A DNA stretch of 6,199 bases from Pseudomonadota bacterium (GCA_023417745.1 JAEZEM010000022.1:1-6199), one strand, 5' to 3'; shown: positions 1-5,444, numbered from the stretch's first letter. The notes: generated from the sequence alone by a model not told the origin. Numbers and translations are program-made.

Positions 1-1383
1 CGCCGCACGGCCGCCGACGACGTGACCCGGGAGGTCTTGGCCCGCATCGACGCCCTGAACGACGTGTCTTCGCTTGTCGTGCGTTACGGCGTGGGCAACG
101 TTTCGCCCGAGGCCCTGCGGGCGCTTATGCCGCGCACGGGCGCTGCGGCGCGCATTGAAGAGGGCCGGCAACATGGGCGCTGGGGCAATCCCGAGACCCA
201 CGCCAAGGTGTTTCAGTGCGACGACGGGGCCGGCGAATATTACACCGTCCACGGCTCGCTCAATCTCCAGACCGTGGGACTCGCTTGTAAGGGCAACAAC
301 GCCCTGCGTTTCGTCGAGAACGCCCCGAACCTCTCCGTCGCCTTCGCCGCCCTGGCCGAGGCGGCCGGAACCGGCGACGGGACCGGCCTGTTTCCGGGCG
401 GGCGGGGAACGGCCGATTCCAGCGGCGACGACCTGCCGCCCTATGCCGTGGGCGACTATGTCGTGCGCTTCTACGGCGGCCGGGCCCAGGCCTTTGTGGG
501 CGGCTTTCCGGCCCAGGCCGACAAGCCCTGGCCGCGCTATCTCAACGCCCCCTATCCCGGCCAGCACGCCCCGGGCCTGGTCGACTGGTACGACGCGGCC
601 ATTTACGACGCGGCTGCCGAACTGCGCCAGGGCCGCGACGTGGTCCTTGACGTGGCCATGTTCGAGATCGGTCCCACGGCCTATTTCATCGACAACCTTT
701 ACCGCTTCGTGACCGAGGGCTTTGCCGGCAGGCGCGGGGAGGACCGCACTCGCGACGATATGGCCCCGGCCGTGCGCCCCGGCAACCTGACCGTGCGCCT
801 GCTGTGGCAGTTCCAAGGGGGCGATCCGGCCGCGCCGACGGCCACGGGCGCGCTCCTTGCCGGCCCGCCGGTCCTGCGCCGGGTCGATGCGGCCACGGGC
901 AAGGCCTTCTCCCTCGAATCGGCCCTGGTCTGGCCCGCCCTCGACGCGGCCGGCCGGCCGGTCAATCCCGGCACGCCCCGGGACATGCACAACAAGTTCG
1001 TGCTCCTCGACGTGCCCGGCCACGAGACCGGCCGGCGCATCTACGTCTCCTCATCCAATCTCGATACGCCAGGCCTTGGCAGCGGCCGGCTCTGGCAGGC
1101 CGGGACCATCGTCGCCGCCCGGCCCGGCAGCGGGCTGTGGAGCGGAGGCAACGCCCAGGCCCGGCATTTGTGGAACGCATACAGGCACTATTTCGAGCTG
1201 CTCTGGGCCAGCCGGGAAGGCCAGCCCGGAGCCGGCCAGGCCGCGTTTCACGAAGCGATTTCCCGGGAGCATCTGGCCGGGCAGGTCAACTGGATCGAGA
1301 CCGCGCCAGACGGCGCGCCGCCTTCGCAACCGCCGCGCCCGGGCATCGACGCCTTTTTCTTCCCGGTTCCGCTGTATCGGTGA
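1..1383 (+). CDS. Phospholipase D-like protein with two HKD motifs (5' partial)
   Basis: The reading frame is open from base 1 to the TGA at 1381-1383, so the gene probably starts upstream of the window. The in-frame GTG at 22 has no good ribosome binding site before it and would leave only 59 residues before the first catalytic motif, less than this fold usually has. Counting from that GTG, motif 1 is H60-x-K62-x4-D67 followed by GSLN at 78-81. Motif 2 is H323-x-K325-x4-D330 followed by SSSN at 343-346. These are the paired HxKx4D half-sites of the phospholipase D superfamily, which form one active site and act on phosphodiester bonds through a phospho-histidine intermediate. Substrate cannot be read from the sequence: lipase, cardiolipin synthase-like and nuclease members all share the motifs. 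No membrane segment is visible in the part present. The next gene starts 30 bases downstream, suggesting co-transcription. Confidence 0.85.
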   Translation, partial: RRTAADDVTREVLARIDALNDVSSLVVRYGVGNVSPEALRALMPRTGAAARIEEGRQHGRWGNPETHAKVFQCDDGAGEYYTVHGSLNLQTVGLACKGNNALRFVENAPNLSVAFAALAEAAGTGDGTGLFPGGRGTADSSGDDLPPYAVGDYVVRFYGGRAQAFVGGFPAQADKPWPRYLNAPYPGQHAPGLVDWYDAAIYDAAAELRQGRDVVLDVAMFEIGPTAYFIDNLYRFVTEGFAGRRGEDRTRDDMAPAVRPGNLTVRLLWQFQGGDPAAPTATGALLAGPPVLRRVDAATGKAFSLESALVWPALDAAGRPVNPGTPRDMHNKFVLLDVPGHETGRRIYVSSSNLDTPGLGSGRLWQAGTIVAARPGSGLWSGGNAQARHLWNAYRHYFELLWASREGQPGAGQAAFHEAISREHLAGQVNWIETAPDGAPPSQPPRPGIDAFFFPVPLYR

Positions 1384-1395
1384 CGCCCCGGGGCG
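1384..1395. repeat. Perfect 12-bp GC palindrome between the first two genes
   Basis: CGCCCCGGGGCG begins directly after the TGA of the phospholipase D-like gene. It has no loop and no T-tract, so it is not a credible terminator. In DNA this GC-rich it may be chance. It lies 6 bases ahead of the next gene's ribosome binding site. Confidence 0.3.
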
Positions 1396-1401
1396 CGCCG
1401 C

Positions 1402-1408
1402 AAGGAGG
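1402..1408 (+). promoter_or_regulatory. Ribosome binding site fixing the start of the MBL-fold gene
   Basis: AAGGAGG, a near-perfect anti-16S match, ends 5 bases before the ATG at 1414. It supports that ATG although the first ~34 encoded residues look unlike the rest of the protein. No comparable site precedes later in-frame start codons, and those would cut into the fold. Confidence 0.75.
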
Positions 1409-1413
1409 GGTTT

Positions 1414-2640
1414 ATGGGTCCGATGCGCACTGCTGTTTCCAGCTTGTCGCGCCGCTCCAGGCCGGCAAGGGCGTCCACCGACCGTCCGGGCCGCCGTTTG
1501 CCCCGGGCGGACAGCCACAACACCGTGCTGACGCTGCTTGGCACCACCGGCGGCATGACCTGGTGGCCGGACTGCGACCGGGCCAGCGCTTCCCAGGCCC
1601 TGGCCGTGGGCGACGCCCTCTACGTCATCGACCTCGGCTTCGGCGCGACCCGCCGCCTGGCCCAGGCCTTCAACCGGGGCAGGTACGTCCGGCGCGGCCG
1701 GGAGCGCATACAGGGCGAGCTGACCACCTTCATGGCCAATGTGCGGGCCGTGTTCCTGACTCACCTGCACATGGACCACCTGGGCGACTACGCGACCTTT
1801 CTCGAAGTCGGAGCGCGTTCGGGCTACGGCGGCGGCAAGGAACTGATCGTCATCGGGCCGGGCAGCCGGGGGAGGTTGGAGGAAAACCATTCCGGCTACG
1901 CCGGCGGCATCATGACGGCCGAAGCCGGCCTGGGCTCCCCGGCCACGCCCACGCCCGGCACGAAACGCATGACCGAGCTGCTGCTGCAGGCCTTTGCCCA
2001 GAACTTCAATGACTGCGCCCGTGACGAGGGCTACCCGGACCTGACCCGGATTCTCGACGTCCGGGAGATCGGCGACCCGGCGGCCATTCCCTGGCCGGCC
2101 GGTTTTGTCCCGCCCGACCCGGCCCGGCCCTGGACCGCCGCCGACACCTGTCCGGCCATGGAGCCGTTTGCCGTGTACGAGGACGACCGGCTGCGGGTGT
2201 CGGCCGTGCTGGTCGACCATTTCCAGGTCTACCCGAGCTTCGCCTACCGCTTCGACACTGACGACGGCGGCGTCGTCATCTCCGGCGACACCGGACCAAA
2301 CACGCGCGGCAACCTCCAGCGTCTGGCCCGTGGGGCCGACGTGCTGGTCCACGAGGTCATCGACCAGGCCTGGATCGAGGCCGCCTTTGCCGGCGTGGAC
2401 AGGAACCATCCGGCCTGGCCGCTCTATGACCATGTCATGACCGCCCACACCAGTTCGGCCGATCTTGGCCGGGTGGCCGCGTCCTGCGAGGTCAAGACCT
2501 TGGTTCTCAGCCACATCGCCCCGGGCAACACGCCGCCCTGGCGTTTCCAGGCTATCAAGCGCGACTTCCCGGGCCGGCTCATCGTCGGCGAGGACCTTAT
2601 GGCGATCGACATTGGCCGGCCGTCGCTCCTGAGCAAATAG
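1414..2640 (+). CDS. Metallo-beta-lactamase-fold hydrolase, RNase Z/AtsA-like
   Basis: This 408-residue protein starts at the ATG behind a strong AAGGAGG. The fold begins near residue 37 with a beta-strand and a GTTGG turn, where relatives usually have GTGGG. The metal-binding signature HLHMDH is at 117-122. Further likely ligands are H269 (in VDHFQVYPSFAYRF), D292 (in SGDTG) and H367 (in LSHIAPGN). H345 in the HTSS motif matches the catalytic-side His of RNase Z-type enzymes. The set is complete for a two-metal hydrolase, and the order resembles RNase Z/ElaC and AtsA-type arylsulfatases. The substrate is unknown. It is longer than typical RNase Z (about 300 residues), with an insert at about 160-250 rich in Gly, Pro and charged residues. 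There is no signal peptide: residues 1-34 are Arg/Ser-rich without a hydrophobic core, so the protein is probably cytoplasmic. It is likely co-transcribed with the phospholipase D-like gene. It is not a B1-B3 beta-lactamase judging by motif layout. Confidence 0.87.
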   Translation: MGPMRTAVSSLSRRSRPARASTDRPGRRLPRADSHNTVLTLLGTTGGMTWWPDCDRASASQALAVGDALYVIDLGFGATRRLAQAFNRGRYVRRGRERIQGELTTFMANVRAVFLTHLHMDHLGDYATFLEVGARSGYGGGKELIVIGPGSRGRLEENHSGYAGGIMTAEAGLGSPATPTPGTKRMTELLLQAFAQNFNDCARDEGYPDLTRILDVREIGDPAAIPWPAGFVPPDPARPWTAADTCPAMEPFAVYEDDRLRVSAVLVDHFQVYPSFAYRFDTDDGGVVISGDTGPNTRGNLQRLARGADVLVHEVIDQAWIEAAFAGVDRNHPAWPLYDHVMTAHTSSADLGRVAASCEVKTLVLSHIAPGNTPPWRFQAIKRDFPGRLIVGEDLMAIDIGRPSLLSK

Positions 2641-2658
2641 AAGGGACATGCACCCTTT

Positions 2659-2683
2659 GCCGTGGAGGGACGCCTCCGACGGC
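2659..2683 (+). repeat. Stem-loop 1 inside the repeat cluster
   Basis: GCCGT plus GGAGG (2659-2668) pairs with CCTCC (2673-2677) and ACGGC (2679-2683). The stem has 10 bp with a single bulged G at 2678 and a GACG tetraloop. It is very GC-rich and lies 19 bases after the stop codon of the MBL-fold gene. No run of T follows. Confidence 0.55.
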
Positions 2684-2714
2684 CGAGGGGATGATACCCC
2701 TGGCCCCCCTCGGC
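2682..2714 (+). repeat. Stem-loop 2 inside the repeat cluster
   Basis: GCCGAGGGG (2682-2690) pairs perfectly with CCCCTCGGC (2706-2714) around a 15-base loop. An alternative inner pairing GGGG (2687-2690) with CCCC (2697-2700) is also possible. It abuts stem-loop 1, sharing two bases with it, and both sit inside the CCCTTTG/CAAAGGG pair. Confidence 0.55.
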
Positions 2715-2731
2715 GGACAAAGGGATAAAGA

Positions 2732-2756
2732 GTGGTTCGCCTTTGACGAAAACCAC
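2732..2756 (+). repeat. Stem-loop 3 inside the repeat cluster
   Basis: GTGG plus TTCG (2732-2739) pairs with CGAA (2747-2750) and CCAC (2753-2756). Two A residues (2751-2752) bulge out and the 7-base loop holds the CCTTTG half-site. Alternatively GTGGTT (2732-2737) pairs perfectly with AACCAC (2751-2756) around a larger loop. It is weaker than its neighbours. Confidence 0.4.
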
Positions 2757-2761
2757 CGTTG

Positions 2762-2800
2762 CCCGGGTTTCCAAAGGGCTGCGTCCTTTGGAAGCCGGGG
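2762..2800 (+). repeat. Stem-loop 4 inside the repeat cluster, the longest perfect core
   Basis: TTCCAAAGG (2769-2777) pairs perfectly with CCTTTGGAA (2785-2793) around a 7-base loop. The stem continues outward with a G-U pair, GG/CC, one mismatch and CCC/GGG, reaching 2762 and 2800. The core holds two of the five half-sites. No T-tract follows on either strand. Confidence 0.6.
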
Positions 2801-2923
2801 GTATCCAATCGCGTTGCCAATTCGCCCCGCTGTTTGGGTGGCGGCTGGCGGTGCATTGCATAAAAGTCCCTCCGGCCGCCCGAAGTCTGGCCGCCCCACA
2901 CTTGCTCATTTAACCCCAACCCC

Positions 2924-3055
2924 ATGGACGCCCGGGCGTTCGACGCCTGGCTGACTGGCGCGGCTCGAAACGCGTCTGCACAACCCCCGTCATACGGTCC
3001 ATTGCATGGAGCTGTCCTTTCTCATGGCGAGGTCGGGTTATTTGTCTTGCCTTGA
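2924..3055 (+). pseudogene. Possible remnant of an IS1595-type transposase start
   Basis: A 43-codon open frame begins ATG at 2924 and ends TGA at 3053-3055. Its first 15 residues (MDARAFDAWLTGAAR) resemble, from memory, the N-terminus of some IS1595-family transposases. The following residues lose that resemblance, and neither the zinc-binding CxxC region nor a catalytic domain follows. No ribosome binding site precedes the ATG and I found no terminal inverted repeats. If real, it is a decayed fragment; it may equally be chance. Its position within a repeat-rich gap is compatible with past insertion. Confidence 0.22.
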
Positions 3056-3208
3056 TTCCTGAAATCGTAATAGTTGTCCTGTCTTTTGTAGGGTCAGGCA
3101 GGCAATGAAGCAATCTTAGGACAATGCAGTCTCGACCTCGGAGCATTGCGTGTCGTGGCGGGGATTGTTTGGTGAGATTTTCTGGACAGCCTGTTCCTCT
3201 GTCTCAGA

Positions 3209-3240
3209 CGGTGTTGAAAACAGCCGATTTTCCCGTTTTT
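3209..3240 (+). terminator. Weak terminator-like hairpin with T-rich tail
   Basis: CGGTGTT (3209-3215) pairs with AACA (3219-3222) and CCG (3224-3226), leaving one bulged G and a 3-base loop. A T-rich run interrupted by CCCG follows (3227-3240). It lies about 100 bases before the amidase start, so it could stop stray transcription from upstream or act in the leader. The broken T-tract makes this a weak call. Confidence 0.25.
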
Positions 3241-3274
3241 GGCCAAGCGAAAGCCGCTTTTCGGCGCTTCGGTT

Positions 3275-3297
3275 GGCGCGCTTGCGCCTTGCGGCGC
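3275..3297 (+). repeat. Overlapping, mutually exclusive GGCGC/GCGCC hairpins in the amidase leader
   Basis: GGCGC (3275-3279), GCGCC (3284-3288) and GGCGC (3293-3297) follow one another with 4-base spacers. The central arm can pair with either outer arm, not both. A further imperfect stem, GCCG (3253-3256) with CGGC (3262-3265), lies just upstream. They end 31 bases before the amidase ribosome binding site, so alternative leader folding is possible; chance in GC-rich DNA is the competing explanation. Confidence 0.35.
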
Positions 3298-3328
3298 ATT
3301 TGCTGCGGATTTCGCCAAACCTGTTTCC

Positions 3329-3335
3329 GGGGAGG
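3329..3335 (+). promoter_or_regulatory. Ribosome binding site fixing the amidase start
   Basis: GGGGAGG ends 6 bases before the ATG at 3342. A second in-frame ATG at 3336 directly abuts the site and is too close for efficient initiation. Choosing 3342 gives a clean signal peptide, whereas the frame open further upstream would bury the signal peptide inside the protein. Confidence 0.75.
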
Positions 3336-3341
3336 ATGCCC

Positions 3342-4439
3342 ATGCCGCAACGTATGACGGCGCTGTTTTTCGTGTTGTTCCTGACCATCCTGGCCGCCGC
3401 GCCGAGCCAAGCCTGCACCAGCGTGCGCACCAAGACCAGTGATGGACTGGTCTTTTACGCCCGCACCATGGAAGGCGAGTGGACGCTCCAGACCGTGCTC
3501 GGCATCGTGCCCCGGGGCACGGCCTACAAGGGCACCCTGCCCGACGGGTCGTCCAATGGCCTCAAATGGCAGGTCAAGCACGCCTTTGTCGGCATGTTCG
3601 ATTTCGGGATGCCCCTGGCTTCCGACGGCATGAACGAAAAGGGCCTCGTTGTCGGCCAGCTTTTCCTGCCCGGCTACGCCACCTATGAACCCTTCGACCG
3701 GTCCAAGGCCGGCAAGACTCTGGCCCAGTACGAATTCGGCACCTGGCTTTTGTCCACCTTCGGCAGCGTGGCCGAGGTCCGCAAGGGCTACCGGCAGGCC
3801 CGGGTCTGCCAGGGGCCGGTCGGCGACGCCGGACCGCTGCCCTTGCACTACGTCGTCCACGACCCCTCGGGCGACTGCGTGGTCATCGAATACGCCAAAG
3901 GCGCCGTCACCTTGTATGACAATCCCCTGGGCGTCATGACCAACTCCCCGACCTTCGACTGGATGCTCACCAACCTCGACAACTACATCAATCTTTCGAC
4001 TTTCAATACGCCCGAGCTTAAACTGAGGGGCCTGACCCTCAACACCTTCGGCCAGGGCTCGGGGCTCTACGGCCTGCCCGGGGATTACAGTCCGCCGAGC
4101 CGCTTCGTGCGCATGGTGGCCCTGTCCCAGGCGGCCCTGCCGGCCAAGGGCGCGGACGCCGGCCTCAACCAGGCCATCACCATTCTCGACAACGTGGATA
4201 TTCCCATCGGCGCGGTGCGCGGCTTTGAAGGCAAGGAAGAACGCTTCGACAAGACCATCTGGTCGGTCGTGGCCGACACGGCCCGGCTTCGCTACTACTA
4301 CCGCAGCATGGACAACAAGAACTGGCGCTATGTGGACGTGGCCAAGGCCCTGGCCACAGCCAAGGGCATAAGCGCCATCCCGGTCTTTATTCCGGTGGAT
4401 TATCCGGACACGACCGGCCAGGCCGCGCCGTTCAAATAA
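3342..4439 (+). CDS. Exported choloylglycine hydrolase-family amidase (linear amide C-N hydrolase)
   Basis: The 365-residue precursor has a signal peptide: hydrophobic core about residues 7-20, ending PSQA. Cleavage after A24 exposes C25, the expected N-terminal nucleophile of this Ntn-hydrolase family (PF02275; bile salt hydrolases, penicillin V acylases). Mature length would be 341, normal for the family. Relative to bile salt hydrolase numbering I see Cys2 as C25, Arg18 as R41, Asn82 probably as N98 (in GMNEKG), Asn175 probably as N201 (in TNSP) and Arg228 as R254 (in PSRFVR). The Asp21 position is a Glu (E44, in ARTMEGEW), which I recall in several Gram-negative relatives. The enzyme should hydrolyse an amide bond in the periplasm or outside the cell. 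The substrate may be an N-acyl amino acid, acyl-homoserine lactone, penicillin V or a bile conjugate, and cannot be decided here. The gene is probably monocistronic: a long non-coding region precedes it and a strong terminator follows. Confidence 0.9.
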   Translation: MPQRMTALFFVLFLTILAAAPSQACTSVRTKTSDGLVFYARTMEGEWTLQTVLGIVPRGTAYKGTLPDGSSNGLKWQVKHAFVGMFDFGMPLASDGMNEKGLVVGQLFLPGYATYEPFDRSKAGKTLAQYEFGTWLLSTFGSVAEVRKGYRQARVCQGPVGDAGPLPLHYVVHDPSGDCVVIEYAKGAVTLYDNPLGVMTNSPTFDWMLTNLDNYINLSTFNTPELKLRGLTLNTFGQGSGLYGLPGDYSPPSRFVRMVALSQAALPAKGADAGLNQAITILDNVDIPIGAVRGFEGKEERFDKTIWSVVADTARLRYYYRSMDNKNWRYVDVAKALATAKGISAIPVFIPVDYPDTTGQAAPFK

Positions 4440-4458
4440 CTTCAGACCTTGTCGACCG

Positions 4459-4514
4459 GCTGGCGTGGCCCAAATTCGCTGTTTGGCGGAGACGGGCCAC
4501 GCCAGCGGTTTTTT
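4459..4514 (+). terminator. Strong intrinsic terminator after the amidase gene
   Basis: GCTGGCGTGGCCC (4459-4471) pairs perfectly over 13 bp with GGGCCACGCCAGC (4494-4506). Six T residues follow at 4509-4514. The 22-base loop can form a smaller nested pairing, CCAAA with TTTGG. It starts 19 bases after the amidase stop codon and should end that transcript. Confidence 0.9.
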
Positions 4515-4534
4515 GTCGTGTGTCGCCGCAAGCA

Positions 4535-4552
4535 GCGCCGGCCGCGCGGCGC
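4535..4552 (+). repeat. Small GC hairpin just ahead of the barrel gene's ribosome binding site
   Basis: GCGCCG (4535-4540) pairs with CGGCGC (4547-4552) around a 6-base loop. The central GCCGCGCGGC (4541-4550) is itself a palindrome. It ends 5 bases before AAAGGA and could influence translation start or mark an operator. It may also be GC-rich chance. Confidence 0.3.
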
Positions 4553-4557
4553 AACCC

Positions 4558-4563
4558 AAAGGA
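4558..4563 (+). promoter_or_regulatory. Ribosome binding site fixing the start of the first barrel gene
   Basis: AAAGGA lies 8 bases before the ATG at 4572. The frame is open further upstream, but an earlier start would translate through the terminator and bury the signal peptide. The same hexamer precedes the next gene. Confidence 0.65.
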
Positions 4564-4571
4564 CGTACCCC

Positions 4572-5444
4572 ATGCTTCGCCGTTTGCAATCGCTTTTGCC
4601 TCTTGTCCTGATTCTCGCCCTGGCCGTTGTCGGCAAGGCCGCGGCCCAGGCTCCGTCGCCGGAAAAAAGCGACGACGAGCTGCAAAAGCTCACCCAGGAA
4701 TCGAGCAATCCCGTGGGCAGCCTGTGGATGATCACCAACCAGTTCAACCTCAACCTGCTCCAGTCGCCCAAGGGCGGTCCTTTCAAATACGAGAAGACCC
4801 AGTTCAACTATAATTTCCAGCCTGTCCTTACTTTTGACCTGCCGGCCGACCTGCGCCTCATCACCCGGCCCCTGATTCCGGTCTACAATACCCCGTATGC
4901 CGCCGGCCTGCACAAGACCGACGAGCGTTTCGGCCTAGGCGACGCCGAGTTCATGGCCATGGTCGCCCCGGCCTCGTCGAGTTCCGGTTTTCTTGTCGGC
5001 CTTGGCCCCACGGCGGTGTTTCCCACGGCCACGGACAAGCATCTCGGCAACGGCAAATGGCAACTTGGCGGCGCGGCGGCCCTCGTCTATATGGACGCGA
5101 ACTGGGTGGCGGGCATTTTCCCGCAACAGTGGTGGTCCGTGGGCGGCGATCCCGACCGCAAGGAAGTGAGCCTGACCAAGGCGCAGTATTTCCTGTGGTA
5201 CTCGCCGGCCAAGACCTGGCAGGTGGGGATGTCGCCCAACATTCTCATCGACTGGACCCAGAAAAAGGCGGAAAACGCCTTGACCCTGCCCGTGGGCCTG
5301 GGCGTGGCCAAGCTCGTCACCCTGGGCAATCTGCCGGTCAAACTCTCGGCCGAGGCGGATTATTCGGTGGTCCGGCCCCGCCACGAGGGCACGGAGTGGA
5401 CGTTCAAGTTCACGCTGACGCCGATTTTGCCCAAGCTCTTCTAG
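4572..5444 (+). CDS. Outer-membrane beta-barrel transporter-like protein ('neuromedin U'-type)
   Basis: The 290-residue precursor has a Sec signal peptide: basic MLRRL start, hydrophobic core about 8-21, and likely cleavage after A25 (KAAA-QA) or A27. The mature start is charged and helical-looking (SDDELQKL), followed by NPVGSL at 46-51. Then come amphipathic strands typical of a barrel, the RP-x-IPV motif near 99-104, GLGDAEF from 121, and the stretch PTATDKHLGNGKWQLG at 151-166. The last residue is Phe (F290), as expected for BAM-assembled outer-membrane proteins. The layout matches a bacterial family widely annotated as 'transporter' or, by error, 'neuromedin U'; its substrate is not known. 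The gene sits behind the amidase terminator with only 57 bases in which to hold a promoter, and I see no clear one. It is 45 bases from the next barrel gene with no terminator between, so the two are probably co-transcribed. Confidence 0.8.
   Translation: MLRRLQSLLPLVLILALAVVGKAAAQAPSPEKSDDELQKLTQESSNPVGSLWMITNQFNLNLLQSPKGGPFKYEKTQFNYNFQPVLTFDLPADLRLITRPLIPVYNTPYAAGLHKTDERFGLGDAEFMAMVAPASSSSGFLVGLGPTAVFPTATDKHLGNGKWQLGGAAALVYMDANWVAGIFPQQWWSVGGDPDRKEVSLTKAQYFLWYSPAKTWQVGMSPNILIDWTQKKAENALTLPVGLGVAKLVTLGNLPVKLSAEADYSVVRPRHEGTEWTFKFTLTPILPKLF

Larger units (their letters stand above)
2641..2801. repeat. Cluster of stem-loops with alternating CCTTTG/CAAAGG half-sites, probable intergenic repeat element
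   Basis: The element starts at the base after the MBL-fold stop codon. CCTTTG occurs at 2654-2659, 2740-2745 and 2785-2790; its complement CAAAGG at 2718-2723 and 2772-2777. The five sites strictly alternate in orientation. The first pair extends to 7 bp (CCCTTTG 2653-2659 with CAAAGGG 2718-2724) and encloses two further hairpins, giving a potential branched fold. The region resembles dispersed intergenic repeats of Desulfovibrio-group genomes, an impression from memory rather than a search. Likely roles are transcript 3'-end protection or weak termination for the upstream operon. The stem-loops have no T-tract, so none is called as an intrinsic terminator. Confidence 0.55.
2641..3328. other. 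Gene-poor intergenic region of about 690 bases
   Basis: I see no convincing gene on either strand between the MBL-fold gene and the amidase. The region has three parts. 2641-2801 is a stem-loop cluster with alternating CCTTTG/CAAAGG sites. 2802-3034 is GC-rich with one short open frame (2924-3055) that may be a transposase trace. 3035-3240 is AT-richer (about 43% GC by hand count at 3061-3120), a plausible place for the amidase promoter, though I found no convincing -35/-10 pair. 3241-3297 is again GC-rich and hairpin-prone. Short open frames here on the minus strand lack family motifs and credible ribosome binding sites. Confidence 0.7.

Noticed and set aside
804..2012. A 402-codon + strand frame overlapping the end of the first gene and the start of the second
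   Set aside because: Its composition is dominated by Arg, Gly, Pro and Ala with no domain motif, and it overlaps two well-supported genes in another frame.
1051..2925. A 624-codon open frame on the minus strand, antisense to the first two genes
   Set aside because: It runs opposite two genes with intact catalytic motifs, crosses their boundary, and is Gly/Arg/Val-rich without family motifs. Long antisense frames are expected where third codon positions are nearly all G or C.
2691..2954. An 87-codon + strand frame across the repeat cluster
   Set aside because: It lies within stem-loop repeats, has no ribosome binding site and low-complexity content, and is best explained as non-coding.
3047..3073. 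A TTGCCT (3047-3052) and TAATAG (3068-3073) pair as a promoter for the amidase
   Set aside because: The spacer is only 15 bases and the -10 match is poor. The AT-richer context is suggestive but not enough to call a promoter.
3150..3341. Upstream extension of the amidase frame, including a GTG at 3150
   Set aside because: It would bury the signal peptide and the N-terminal catalytic Cys; GGGGAGG before ATG 3342 settles the start.
4449..4571. Upstream extension of the first barrel gene in frame
   Set aside because: It would translate through the perfect 13-bp terminator stem and place a hydrophobic signal peptide about 50 residues into the protein. ATG 4572 with AAAGGA fits better.
3204..4913. 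A 569-codon minus-strand frame opposite the amidase and the first barrel gene
   Set aside because: It crosses the intrinsic terminator and both gene boundaries, has no recognisable motif, and mirrors the GC-rich codon use of the real genes.
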